Origin: CBDATB01 sp965199745
GTDB lineage: Bacteria; Bacteroidota; Bacteroidia; Cytophagales; Flammeovirgaceae
DNA length: 64,000 nucleotides
Direction of reading: 5' to 3'
Assembly: GCA_965199745.1 (NCBI GenBank)
Contig: CBDATB010000013.1
Span: forward strand, 434,001 to 498,000
The translations under genes were made by a program, and so were the position numbers. The notes beneath the pieces were generated by a model. The model was not told where the DNA came from and searched no databases. It saw only the letters and a list, made by a program, of their open reading frames with translations. Of this stretch, positions 19,721 through 30,000 are shown in pieces. The first letter of the stretch is position 1. Each line of letters opens with the position of its first letter.

Positions 19721-20908
19721 TCATTGCGAAACCTGCCCTTGCGGGTTAGTTTTAATTAATGCAATGACAGCATTGCCCTCAAACTGAATAGTGCCAGTTA
19801 TCAACAGACCATTATCGGATGTTTCAATTACATCATTGCCTGTATTGCTACCGCCACCGCCAAACTGTTCGCTAATGAGTAGCTCCTCGCTGCCCGTACC
19901 TTTAATTTTCGCAAGATAGATTTGTGTGCCATTACTAGTTGTAATGTTACCGACAAATATTAAACCACCGTCTTGTGAAAAACTTATATCATTACCCACT
20001 ACTTGGGAATTATCGGTAGGGAGTGTAATTGACCACAAGCTTTGACCTTGTGCATTTATTTTTTGCAAAAAAATCTTTTCACTTAGCTCGTCATTTCCAA
20101 TACCTACGAAGCCATCGCCTACATCTGCTATGGCTATTCCCGATTGATTTCCGGCACTACCAAATTCAAAATTCCATTCTGGATTGCCCGAATTATTGAG
20201 CCGAATAATGCTCATGTCTTCCTCAACGCTACTTCCGTTATTAATTGTTCCTACCCAGATAATGTTTCCGCTACTGCTTTCTATAATATCGCTTTGGGTT
20301 TTATTATTTACTGTGGAAAAACCATAAGTTCTGGTCAGTATTGTATTGCCTTCCATATCTGTTCTAATAAATAGTACATCATTTCCCAAATTTGTGATAT
20401 TATTACCAACAATCAAATAGTCGCCATTTTTTGCTTTTGCCAATTCAGAGCCTACCAGTTGGGAGGTGTCGCTTTGAAATCTCACGTTAAAGCTTGCATC
20501 TATATCACCCTGCTGACTTATTCTTATCAGGTGCATAGACACAGAATCTGATGTTACAAGAGGGCTACTGGGGGCACTGGTAGCTAAAATAATATATGTG
20601 CCATTTTCATCAATTTCCATACTATTGGCTTGAGTATATGTTTTAATGCTAAAACTGTCGCTCCATATTTCATTACCGCTTGCATCGGTTTTTGCTAGAA
20701 AAATATTGCTTCTGTTGGCAAAGTCAGTATTTCCTAAAATTACATACCCGCCATCATCAGCTTGGAAAGACTTGACACCTCTGTTGTTACCATTGTAGCC
20801 GTAAAATTTAATAAATGTATTTTCCCCCCCGTATGTACCCAGATTATTATCCTTACACGCACAGACAGAGGTAAACAGGAGCAGGAGAAATATACAGTTT
20901 TTTTTCAT
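19721..20908 (-). CDS. Beta-propeller-like lipoprotein
   Basis: 395 residues. MKKNCIFLLLLFTSVCAC carries a lipobox with Cys18 as the likely acylated residue. The rest consists of about seven roughly 50-residue repeats with the pattern DDGGYVILGNT...IFLAKTDASGNEIWSDSF, typical of the Bacteroidota WD40/PQQ-like propeller lipoproteins. It overlaps the upstream barrel gene by 4 bp (ATGA), indicating translational coupling. With that barrel and the large T9SS protein just downstream (114 bp) it may form an outer-membrane surface complex. Binding partner is unknown. Confidence 0.75.
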   Translation of the reverse strand: MKKNCIFLLLLFTSVCACKDNNLGTYGGENTFIKFYGYNGNNRGVKSFQADDGGYVILGNTDFANRSNIFLAKTDASGNEIWSDSFSIKTYTQANSMEIDENGTYIILATSAPSSPLVTSDSVSMHLIRISQQGDIDASFNVRFQSDTSQLVGSELAKAKNGDYLIVGNNITNLGNDVLFIRTDMEGNTILTRTYGFSTVNNKTQSDIIESSSGNIIWVGTINNGSSVEEDMSIIRLNNSGNPEWNFEFGSAGNQSGIAIADVGDGFVGIGNDELSEKIFLQKINAQGQSLWSITLPTDNSQVVGNDISFSQDGGLIFVGNITTSNGTQIYLAKIKGTGSEELLISEQFGGGGSNTGNDVIETSDNGLLITGTIQFEGNAVIALIKTNPQGQVSQ

Positions 20909-21984
20909 TTTTTTGTTTTTTTCTTACGATTTTTTACCCTGTAGAAAGAATGCATAAAACCAAAAGATACTGATACGGCATTGAATCGGTAGTCGTTTTC
21001 TATGTACCCGTATCTGTAAATCAAGCTGCTATCACCATTTGTAGCATCATATCTTTTTGCTGGATTTGCTTGGTTTAACAAGCCATAAGTATATAGGGCT
21101 TCAAGGAAGAAATAGGCGTTTCGAACTTTTAGTTTCACACCTACTCCTGCGCTTATACTATAATTAGGGTTTTTCCTTAGGTTTTTTAAATCTTCTGTTA
21201 CACCCGTTACATCGGAAGATCCTACCACTTTGCGCGCAAACTGCCCCGAAGCACTTGACATAAAATCCAGAGAACATCCCAGCTGTATATAAGGGCGTAT
21301 TTTTTTTTGAGGCAGCAACCCATAGCGTATAAAAACAGGTAATTTTAGCCAACTATTATTTTCCTCATTGGTAAATTCTGTAAATGCTAATAGCTCATCT
21401 TTTAGTGTGAAGCGATAAGAAATATACTGTGGACTCAACACGGCAAATAATGTGTTGTAAAGTAAAATCTCTGCACTGAACCCTGCCTGAAAGCTGAAAG
21501 AACTAGTATAATTTTGGTTGTTGTTTTGGCTATTATCCACCCCATAATTTTGTATTAGTTGAGGTTCTACTAGGTTAGAGCCTACAAAAAAACCAAGTGA
21601 AACCCAAGGAATTATTTTAAATTCGTTGTATAGCTGGATGAAATCTTTGGTTTCGTTGAGGCTTGTTTGGTACTCAGGCTCTGCTACTAACATGTCAAAT
21701 AAGAATTCTTTAGCTTTCTTTTTTTTATCTAGATAAACAGAACTTAATACAAGTAGCCTGTAAGCTTTTAATTTATCACTTTGGCTGAACCCACCTTTTA
21801 GGCAGTAAGTTTCAATAATATCTGCCACTCTTTCAAGAGAGCCGTTTTTATAAACTGTTTCTGCTAAGGCTAACTTTTCTGTACAAGACTGCGTAGCTTG
21901 CCCTTTGGAAAGTGCTACATAAACGAACATTAGCAGCACAGACAAAAGCCAATAAGACTTTATGGTAAATTGCCGATTGTTCAT
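20905..21984 (-). CDS. TPR-like plus outer-membrane beta-barrel protein
   Basis: I chose the inner ATG (MNNRQFTIKSYWLLSVLLMF...SKGQA), which creates a proper signal peptide and gives 359 residues; a frame-start 14 codons earlier would bury it. Residues about 25-115 are helical with a TPR-like pattern (AETVYKNGSLERVADIIE, LLVLSSVYLDKKKKAKEFL). Similar helical modules precede barrels in Bacteroidota propeller/STAND loci. From about 125 the sequence is a PorT/OMP-beta-barrel type barrel (WVSLGFFVGSNL, FSFQAGFSAEILLY, YSISAGVGVKLKVR, FNAVSVSFGFMHSFY). It lies 68 bp downstream of the STAND ATPase gene on the same strand and is coupled by a 4-bp overlap to the lipoprotein gene. Function unknown. 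Confidence 0.75.
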   Translation of the reverse strand: MNNRQFTIKSYWLLSVLLMFVYVALSKGQATQSCTEKLALAETVYKNGSLERVADIIETYCLKGGFSQSDKLKAYRLLVLSSVYLDKKKKAKEFLFDMLVAEPEYQTSLNETKDFIQLYNEFKIIPWVSLGFFVGSNLVEPQLIQNYGVDNSQNNNQNYTSSFSFQAGFSAEILLYNTLFAVLSPQYISYRFTLKDELLAFTEFTNEENNSWLKLPVFIRYGLLPQKKIRPYIQLGCSLDFMSSASGQFARKVVGSSDVTGVTEDLKNLRKNPNYSISAGVGVKLKVRNAYFFLEALYTYGLLNQANPAKRYDATNGDSSLIYRYGYIENDYRFNAVSVSFGFMHSFYRVKNRKKKTKK

Positions 21985-22052
21985 TGTGGAAAAAATATCG
22001 AGGTATTCATAGAAATTGGTATACAATTATGTCGCAATTATTCGATAGAAAT

Positions 22053-25000
22053 TCAGTTTGTAATACAAGTTTCTTCAAAAGGAATATCCTGACCTACATA
22101 CTTCCCCCAATTTTTCTTAGATAATTTTTTCGGTCCTTTTATCAGGTGCAAGTTTTTACATATTTTGTCAGCTACTTGCTCTAGGTCTAGCGTAAAGTAT
22201 CGAATGGTTTTATTCACTGTGGAAGAAATAATGTTTTTATTATCGGGGCAAAATGCTATTGATTGAACCCATCCAGTGTGATCATTAATAACTATCGGTT
22301 GGTCAGTGAGTTTTTTCGTATGCCAAACTCTGACAGTATGGTCAAAGCTAGCACTTGCTGCAAACTTTCCATCATTCGAGAAAGCTATTTGTGCGATAGT
22401 TGCTGTATGCCCCTCCAAATCTATCTCTAATTGGTTTTTATTTATATTCCAAACGGCCACTTTACCACTTTGGAAGCCTGCGAAGATTTTTGTGCCATCT
22501 GTATTGAAAGCTACCGTAGTGGCTACGTCGTTATAGTTAGAAAATAAAACTCTTCCGCTGCTACCTACTATTGTTTCCCATAGCATAATATTTCCATTTT
22601 CTAATGCACCTACAATTGTTTTTTGGTTAGGACTCAGCGCAATACCTTTTAATCTCAGTGGAGCTTTTACCAACAGAGAGACTTTGAGATTCTTTCTTAA
22701 ATCCCACTTTGCAATAATGCTATCTTCTGCTGCTGTATATATCGTTTTGTTGTCTTGAGAAAATATAATAGAGCATACTGCTCCCTGATGATAAGATCTT
22801 GTTATCGGTGTATTATTGGGTTCGCTGAGGTTGTATATGGTAATTTGTCCTTGGTTATTACCTGTGGCTAACCATTTGTCGTTGGGGCTTATATGCATAC
22901 TTCTGATAATACTGTTTACCTCTTGCATGACAACTGGAGTTTTCTTTGTGTTTTTAAAATCCCAGCGAATAATTTTTCCATCACTTCCCGATGAATATAA
23001 GTATTGCCCTTGCTGACTAAAGACAGTTACTCTAACCGCATCACTGTGTCCTTGCAGTAGATTAAACTTTTCTCCTTCCAATAATTTATTGGCATAATAC
23101 AGGGCCGAGTAAATATCGGAATTATAGGCACTTCCTTGGTAAGATTGATTAAACAGAAAGGCTTGTTTAGCAACTAGTACTCGTTGTGCTGTATCTTTTA
23201 TTTGGAGTGATTTGACAGCCATAGTTTGCGCAATAGATAAGTAGCGCAGCTTTTCAGCTTTGTTGGCTTCATACTGTGCTTTTTTGGCATTTTCTTGCGC
23301 TAGTTTTGCTTGTCGGTCTGCATTTTGTCTTTCTTGTTGGGCAAGTGCTGCATTTTTTCTTGCTTGTAGTTCGCCTTTTTCAGCCCTTTTTGCTTCTGCC
23401 TTTCTTTTTTCTTTCTCCTGTTGAGCTTTTCTCAATGCCAATAATGCTTCTTGTTGCCTTTTTATTGCCAGATCTTCATTTGCTTTGGCTTTTTCTGCAT
23501 TAGCTTTCGCTATATTACTTTGGTATTCAGCGGTTTTTGCATTTTTTTGAGCTATTTTTTGCTGTGCTTTTGATTCTCCCGCTTTGATGTTTGCATAAAT
23601 AACCAAAAGGATAGCCACAATAGCAGCTACACCCATGGCTATATTAAAAACTCGTGACTTTTGTAACGCTTTTTTTTGTAGGCGTTCTTTACTGCTCTGT
23701 TCTTGTTCATAAGCTCTTTTGCTAGTTTCAAGAAAACTCATCGACCGCTCAAAGGCTGGGTGGTATCGTTGTCCCCAGGTCGGATTGGTTTTTTGTTTTT
23801 GCTGCCAGTTAATAGCTACCTGTAGCTCTGGTGGTCTCCACAAGCCGCTATCTCCTTTATGGTAGGCTGCTGAAGCTTCACAAAGTCTTAGATATATTTT
23901 AGACGAGTCGGATTCTTCTTCCACCCAAGTGCGGCACCTTGTCCACACACGCATAAGGCTTTCGTGCGAAATATCGATAATTGAACTTTTACTGAGTTTG
24001 TGGTCGGAAGGAGGCATTAGGAAAGTACGCCCGTGTTGCCGAAAACTTTCTATTACTTTGACCAGCTCTTCTACTGTAGTGTTAGCAATGGCAGCGAGGT
24101 CTGCTAAGCGGGTAGGTCTTCGAATACCTCTTCCATCAATACCTTTCTCTGTGATGCTTTTAAACACGAAAGCGCAAATTACTTTTTGTTTTTCGTTGAG
24201 TTCATCATAGGCCTCGTCGGCATGTAGTGAAAGTGCTTCATCCATGCCACCAATAGCTTCATAATGAAGCATGTCAATAGGTTCGCCTTTTTCCCTTGCA
24301 TATTTATTCCAATAATTCCATGTTCGCATTAAGGCGTGCTGCATAATGGGTAATTGGTCGGTGCTGTTACCCAAATCGTTGAGTAATTTTTGTACTAATC
24401 TAGGGGTAATTTCTGCATTGCTTACTAAGCTTGGTCCTAAAATCGCCTTTTGTTTCTGCGAACGTGTCATTTGTGGGATCAGATAGTGGCTTTCGTTGAT
24501 GAGTGAAGTTAACTGCGGAAATTGTGCACAATCGCCAATATAATCTGAACGCATGGTCATGATCACATAAACCGGTATTTCTGATTGTTTGACAGCTCGC
24601 AGCAGCATCTTGACGAAAGCACCCGATTCGTTGGACGAGTCTGTATTGGTACTTGAATTGCTGAAACGGAATATTTCTTCAAATTGATCTACCAATAATA
24701 AAATATTTTCATCTTCTTCTTGCCTCATCTTTTTGAGTATTTCTACCAATCCCAAAGAGCTACTTCTAAGTTCAGCCAGTTTGTATTTGGTGAGTATTTT
24801 TTGCTCTTCCTCATCGGTGGAGGCTTGTAAGTCTTGCTTAGATATCTCTTGAGCTATATTTTTGATAGGAGCGATACCGGGACGCGCAACTATTAATCTC
24901 CAATTTGAGCCTGCTTTAGACATAAAACCGCCGTACAGTGCGGGAATAACTCCGCAATACATCAGAGACGATTTTCCGCTACCAGAGCTGCCTAAAATAG

Positions 25001-25205
25001 CGATCAAGCGGTTTTGTTCTAGTTTTTCAAGCACTTCATCAACTTGATCTTCTCGCCCGAAAAATACATGTGTTTCTTCTAATCGAAAGGGTCTTAAACC
25101 GGGGAAAGGATTAATGTAGGTCTGTTTTTTTTGACAAAAATTTTTCTCCTCCTCGAGTTCCGTATTTATATCCGATCTGTCTTTTGTGTTAATCACAGAT
25201 ATCAT
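22053..25205 (-). CDS. nSTAND1 ATPase with membrane helix, coiled coil and WD40 repeats
   Basis: 1050 residues. The nSTAND1 module begins with the family signature NPFPGLRPFRLEETHVFFGRE (from Asn32), Walker A GSSGSGKSS at 72-80, Walker B ILLLVDQFEEIF near 170, and the winged-helix region to about 430. A transmembrane helix follows (FNIAMGVAAIVAILLVIYA, about 516-535), then an Ala/Lys/Glu/Gln-rich coiled coil (about 540-660) and a WD40 propeller (about 715-1010; blades such as LLQGHSDAVRVTVFSQQG and DLEGHTATIAQIAFSNDG). STAND proteins are signal-sensing NTPases that oligomerise; here the propeller would sense and lie across the membrane or be tethered to it. A GGAG ribosome-binding site precedes the ATG, itself preceded by a perfect palindrome. 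Neighbours are a TIR-fold protein upstream and a barrel protein downstream. Confidence 0.9.
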   Translation of the reverse strand: MISVINTKDRSDINTELEEEKNFCQKKQTYINPFPGLRPFRLEETHVFFGREDQVDEVLEKLEQNRLIAILGSSGSGKSSLMYCGVIPALYGGFMSKAGSNWRLIVARPGIAPIKNIAQEISKQDLQASTDEEEQKILTKYKLAELRSSSLGLVEILKKMRQEEDENILLLVDQFEEIFRFSNSSTNTDSSNESGAFVKMLLRAVKQSEIPVYVIMTMRSDYIGDCAQFPQLTSLINESHYLIPQMTRSQKQKAILGPSLVSNAEITPRLVQKLLNDLGNSTDQLPIMQHALMRTWNYWNKYAREKGEPIDMLHYEAIGGMDEALSLHADEAYDELNEKQKVICAFVFKSITEKGIDGRGIRRPTRLADLAAIANTTVEELVKVIESFRQHGRTFLMPPSDHKLSKSSIIDISHESLMRVWTRCRTWVEEESDSSKIYLRLCEASAAYHKGDSGLWRPPELQVAINWQQKQKTNPTWGQRYHPAFERSMSFLETSKRAYEQEQSSKERLQKKALQKSRVFNIAMGVAAIVAILLVIYANIKAGESKAQQKIAQKNAKTAEYQSNIAKANAEKAKANEDLAIKRQQEALLALRKAQQEKEKRKAEAKRAEKGELQARKNAALAQQERQNADRQAKLAQENAKKAQYEANKAEKLRYLSIAQTMAVKSLQIKDTAQRVLVAKQAFLFNQSYQGSAYNSDIYSALYYANKLLEGEKFNLLQGHSDAVRVTVFSQQGQYLYSSGSDGKIIRWDFKNTKKTPVVMQEVNSIIRSMHISPNDKWLATGNNQGQITIYNLSEPNNTPITRSYHQGAVCSIIFSQDNKTIYTAAEDSIIAKWDLRKNLKVSLLVKAPLRLKGIALSPNQKTIVGALENGNIMLWETIVGSSGRVLFSNYNDVATTVAFNTDGTKIFAGFQSGKVAVWNINKNQLEIDLEGHTATIAQIAFSNDGKFAASASFDHTVRVWHTKKLTDQPIVINDHTGWVQSIAFCPDNKNIISSTVNKTIRYFTLDLEQVADKICKNLHLIKGPKKLSKKNWGKYVGQDIPFEETCITN

Positions 25206-25221
25206 AGTTATACTCCATAAT

Positions 25222-25241
25222 ATATAGGATTAATCCTATAT
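25222..25241. promoter_or_regulatory. Perfect 20-bp palindrome before the STAND ATPase start
   Basis: ATATAGGATT followed by its exact reverse complement, located 17 bp upstream of the start codon and directly beside the GGAG ribosome-binding site. It could bind a dimeric regulator as DNA, or fold as RNA into an 8-bp stem with a TTAA loop that limits ribosome access. Confidence 0.5.
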
Positions 25242-25463
25242 GTAATGTAAATCAAGAGTTAAAAACGCTAGAGCTGAATCATAGGCGTTGATTTCGGACT
25301 TATCAAAGAAATCTAATCGGTAGGTCTCTACTACTTAGATTTGCCATATCTGCGCGTACTATGGCAGTAAATTTAAAGTATTATATACAAAGATTTAGCC
25401 TGCTGTAGTGCCTTTGTGGCTTTTTAGACCTCTATTTTCTTGTTAATAATAAGTAAAAGAAAT

Positions 25464-26987
25464 TTAGTGCTTATCAGATAAGGCAGCTACACGGCTTACA
25501 AATTCTCTCATGGTTTTTGCTACTGAATGGCTGTTATTATACATAATTAGCGTATTCCGATATATTTGGTATTCACTTTTTAAGATTTTAATCCACTCGT
25601 AGTTTTCCTTATTTTTCGTGTATATGCCGCTGATAGTCAGTCGTTTTTTTCTGCCCATTCCATTTACCTTTAGCACATCTTGTAGTTTGGCAAATACCCA
25701 GTCTTTTTTCGCATGCTGAAAGTAAATAATAGCGGCATCACATGTTTTTAGGTATTCTTGGTGTAGCATTCTGGATTTTTTACTATCGTATTTTTGCCAA
25801 GAGTTCATAACCATAAAATTTTGTTCCTTTAGCCACTTTTCAAGTGCTGAGATATTGTGTACATCTCTGTGATCGTTAATGAGATAGATTTTTTTCTCAG
25901 GAGTTTTTTTATAAGTGTTGTCAAGTATGGAATAACTTGTTTGTTGTTGAGTATTTTTGATTTTAAGCTGATACAGCAAGGTGCTTTTAAAATCTTCAAT
26001 TTTAGACTGAATAATTTCTGCACCGAATAATAACTCTTCTGTACCGCTGCTCAAAGTATCGATGAAAAATTTCTGTTTTTCGTCCGTATAATCAGCACTG
26101 TGCGACATCCAGACAAGGCGCGGAAAAATACGATTGTTTTTGGTTAGGTATTCTCTAGAAAATTTTGCAGCATACTTATTTTCTAACTCTGAGAAAGAAA
26201 ATTCTTCAGAAGCACTGATAGTTTCTCCGTATTCTTCACCTAAAAGGTGTACTGACATCTCGCAATTGCGCAAATCATTAAGTATTTGTTGTTCAAATTC
26301 CTTTTCCCGTGTGGGCGGATATTTTTCGGGCATTACTTTAAAGCCATGACTTTGTAGCTCTCTTTTTATTTTTAGTCGTTCCGAAGCTAAATCTGCCCCC
26401 GTATTAGCCAAGTATATGTACTTACTACTGCCTTGCTCTAGCACTTTTTCATGTATCATTCTTGCTTCTGAGATGTCATAACATAGATCTATAAGTGCCA
26501 GCCAAAAAGTTTTTTCTGCTCGCGGTGTAAAGAATTGATCGATGCTTCTGATATCAGTAGTTTCCTCATTCTCAAGAGCTGCATTGTGAAAACTGTAGGG
26601 CAGCAGTTTTCTTAGGTTTTTAGGCATCTCATTAACTGCGACTGGTTTCTTAATAACTTTGTAAACTTTTTTTAAGGTGTTCACATTTCCTTCTTCAGTA
26701 AGTCCGAATAAGTCTGAAATTTCTGCTAATTGTATGAGATTTTTTTTACAACGGATAAAGTTTGGAGAAAGCAAAATAATTAAAATATCAGCAGTAGACA
26801 AATCAGCACCTATGTTTTCATCTATCAACTTTATTTTTATTTCTTCACCCCTCATATCTGCGATCATAGGTTGCATAAAGCGTGCAAAAGTGCTGATCCA
26901 TCTAATAGGGCAACTGTCTGTCGGTGTGTTGTCTGTACTGCAATGATATATGTAAATAGGCTTTTGCATATTTTTTTTGTTAGGCAC
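25464..26987 (-). CDS. Protein with three TIR-fold (DUF4062-like) segments
   Basis: 507 residues, no signal peptide or membrane helix, so cytoplasmic. Segment 1 (about 10-175) aligns by eye with TIR domains that accompany STAND proteins (IYIYHCSTDN...ADILIILLSPNFI), but the usual WCxxE catalytic motif after SP is replaced by KNLIQ. Segment 2 (about 189-325) has the DUF4062/TIR-like signature YIYLANTGADLASERLKIK...CEMSVHLLGEEYG...FPRLVWM. Segment 3 (about 349-500) is a further TIR-like Rossmann unit (KIYLINDHRDVHNISALEKWL...CDAAIIYF). Such proteins often sit beside nSTAND-WD40 genes, as here. Known TIR roles are NADase activity or scaffold assembly; with the altered motif, scaffolding looks more likely. 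The cyclic-nucleotide-binding transporter gene is 75 bp upstream. Confidence 0.75.
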   Translation of the reverse strand: MPNKKNMQKPIYIYHCSTDNTPTDSCPIRWISTFARFMQPMIADMRGEEIKIKLIDENIGADLSTADILIILLSPNFIRCKKNLIQLAEISDLFGLTEEGNVNTLKKVYKVIKKPVAVNEMPKNLRKLLPYSFHNAALENEETTDIRSIDQFFTPRAEKTFWLALIDLCYDISEARMIHEKVLEQGSSKYIYLANTGADLASERLKIKRELQSHGFKVMPEKYPPTREKEFEQQILNDLRNCEMSVHLLGEEYGETISASEEFSFSELENKYAAKFSREYLTKNNRIFPRLVWMSHSADYTDEKQKFFIDTLSSGTEELLFGAEIIQSKIEDFKSTLLYQLKIKNTQQQTSYSILDNTYKKTPEKKIYLINDHRDVHNISALEKWLKEQNFMVMNSWQKYDSKKSRMLHQEYLKTCDAAIIYFQHAKKDWVFAKLQDVLKVNGMGRKKRLTISGIYTKNKENYEWIKILKSEYQIYRNTLIMYNNSHSVAKTMREFVSRVAALSDKH

Positions 26988-27016
26988 TGTTTTGCGTAGA
27001 CCTTAGCACCATAGAG

Positions 27017-27048
27017 CAAATTTAGTCATTTTTAACGGCACTCGAAAT
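27017..27048 (-). promoter_or_regulatory. Possible promoter of the TIR-fold gene
   Basis: On the minus strand, TAAATTTG fits the Bacteroidota -7 pattern TAnnTTTG exactly (27017-27024). A near-match TTTC to the -33 TTTG box lies 19 bp upstream. Transcription would start a few bases beyond and leave a short leader before the ATG at 26987. This would allow expression apart from the transporter gene. Confidence 0.4.
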
Positions 27049-27062
27049 GGAGTGTTAGGTAA

Positions 27063-30000
27063 TTACGATTTTTCTTTTGATCGGTCCAATATAATTTCGA
27101 ACACTTCTGTATAACTATCAACTAAGCTAAAAAACTCTTGCTCGTTAAATTTGTAAAGCAAACTGTCTTCTTGTGCTATCCACTCTACCTGATTAGTAAA
27201 CTGGTTTTCTGGAAACAAAGTGTCGTGTATTATCTCTTTTTTTGCTAACACCCGATGAGTCTGTCCACCGTGCTGTAGTAAGATACTCCCTGTTACGATA
27301 ACATAGATCTCCTCGATTTCCGTATTTTTGGAGGGAAGCAGATTCTGGCCCTTACATACATATATTTCGGTCAGAGATTCTATGAGCTTAACAATGATGG
27401 CACCGGGTATTTTTTTAAAAAAATCGATGCTTAATAAGAATTTAATTTTGTAAAAACGCAGTAATTTTAAAGCAGATTCAGAGTGCATTTTTGCTGCTAT
27501 TAATACTGTTTTATTCAGGTCTGTGAGTACGGCAGTATCAACTCTTTTTGTTACTTTTTCATATCGTGTGGCATCCAGCTTGCAAATTGCCCATGCCGAG
27601 GTTTCTCGCAACAGTTTATCCTCGTTGAAGAGGTGGGCAATTAGGTCATAATTAACATTCGAGTCATCGCGCATGGCATAAGCATAAATGGCACAGGCTT
27701 TTGTCCAGCGGTTGATACTTGTGTAATCTCTGCTGATAATATGTAGTAATACTTCTCTGTTGTTTAGCGATTCTCTGGGAAAATAAATTTCATATTTTCT
27801 TACTTTTTCTGAAGCTGGGCTATTATCTAAAAAAGGTAATACTACAGCTTTCAAATCCTCATCAATAAATACACTTAACAATTCCAATGCGTAGCCAATA
27901 CTGTCGGGTGTTCCTGTTCTTATATTTTGCTTAACGAGCATAACAGACTCTTTTTCATGTAATAAAGATAGCAGCAGAAATACTTTGTCATATTTTTCTA
28001 ATATTTCTTGTTTTATAGCATTAGATAGTGACTCATTATCAGGTGTTTTTTCTATTTCAGTACTAGCTGCCAAAGCCCATATGCCGTTGCTTATTTGCTC
28101 TCTTAAAGCAGCCTTAACGAGTATTTTATCTTCTTTCGATATTTTGCCCCCTGTACGATCTAATGATCTGACTGTTTCGTAGAATATTTGTCTGTTCGGT
28201 GTACCAACTTTCTTCTTGAGTAGTTCGGTAGCTTTTGGTGTTGAAATACTGCCATAAATATGAATGATACCTTGCTGAATTTTTGCATTTTGTGCATTCT
28301 TATGAAAAGCAGTTTCTAAGGTGGGTAGTATTTTTTCTCCAAAATGTAAAAGTACTCTGAAAGCTGTATTTTCATACCCTGATATTCCTAAGTGTTCTAT
28401 TAATATTGGAATGAACGATTCAATATTTAATTTTCCTGTAGTTATAAATGCGGTCCTTCGGACTTTTGGTGAAAGGTCTCTCAATAAAGGTAAAAGTAAC
28501 TCAAAAGTATGTGGGGTTTTATTCATTGATAGCAGCCGTATACCACGGATCCTTTCGTCTGCGTTTCTCGAAATGCATAGGCGAGTGATTTTGTGATAGT
28601 CAGTAGTGTTTTTTTTGTCATTTATCAACTTTTCTCTAACCTGTTTTGCCAATATATTGAGTTCATTGGGCAAACTGCTATCTGTTAACGCTAGATCAAT
28701 TTTATCTTTTAGAGCTATAAGGCTTCTACTATTGATCTGTCGAATGATATATTCCTTTACTTTATGGGAGCTAAATTTATTTAGTTCGCCAATTTTTTCG
28801 TACCAGGCAAAAAAATCAACTTTGTCGAGTAGTATCATCATTTTTACCTGCCCTTGCCTGCCATTCTTGTTTATTTCTTTATTTATCTGACCGACAAGGC
28901 TCAGCTTATTTTTCTCATCCGATGTCTTTTTATAATTGCTGTTTTCTAAAGTATTTTTCAAGGCTTTTTTGTATTCTTCATACATATTTGCCGTAGTGTA
29001 CATCCAAAGTAAAGTGATGCCAATGATGATATATGAATTATAAATTAAATCAAAAAAGTTGGTTCTCGTCGATAAAATAAGCAAAAGACCAACGATTAAA
29101 GTAGCTGCCTCACTAACAACCCCTTCTATTCTAGTTTGTATATCGAAGCGAATAGAGGCATCTATCGGAAAAAAAAATATTTTTAATGTTGGGGTTTCTA
29201 ATGAATCTTTGAGGGCATCTACAAAAAGTTTACTCACCGATATCATCAAAAAAAAGAACAGAAAGACATTGGATGCGTAAGTATAGCCAAAAACATAACC
29301 TACAAATATGGCAATAAAAGTGAAGATACATAAAATACCTGGTATAAACATTAAGGCTATTTTTAAGCCGTATATTTCTATAATTTTATCATTGAGGAAA
29401 GTTTGCACAAGAAATGAGCAAATCATTACTGCACCATTAAAGAAGGATAGGTAATCGAGTAACCTATCATTGTCGCTCTGGTTCACTTGAAAGAATTCGC
29501 CCGTTACTGACAGAAAAGAATAGTGAACTAAATGTGCCGCCGATAAAGAGAGCGTAATGAAGAAACCCATCAACATGACATATTCTTTCCGTACGAGCGG
29601 CTGTCTTAGGTTTTTTTTAGGTGTTTTTCTCTCTGAACTAGAACTAGCTATTTTTAAGGAAAAGTTGTTTAAAATAATGATAAAAAGTGTTAGATTAATC
29701 AATATGCATACACTACTGACAATCATAAAATTAGTTTCTTCACCTAGCCAGTTCTTAGCTAAAGGAATAGTGAAAAAACCTATAATAGCAGAGAGTGCTT
29801 GTCCGGTGTCTATTCCACTGGCCAATCTTTTGGAAGCTTGGAAGTCAAATAGCCTTCCGAACATACCCCAGAATATCAGTACCACAATTGAACTAATAGG
29901 CGTATGCATAACATAAATGATAAAAACTATCCACTTGTTAGTAATGATTTTAATTGCTATTGTTAATGAAATAACAAATACAGTAGCAAATAGCATGGCG

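Noticed and set aside
23276..23503. Plus-strand hydrophobic frame opposite the STAND coiled coil
   Set aside because: It is the antisense of an Ala/Lys/Gln-rich coiled coil, which always yields Leu/Phe-rich frames.
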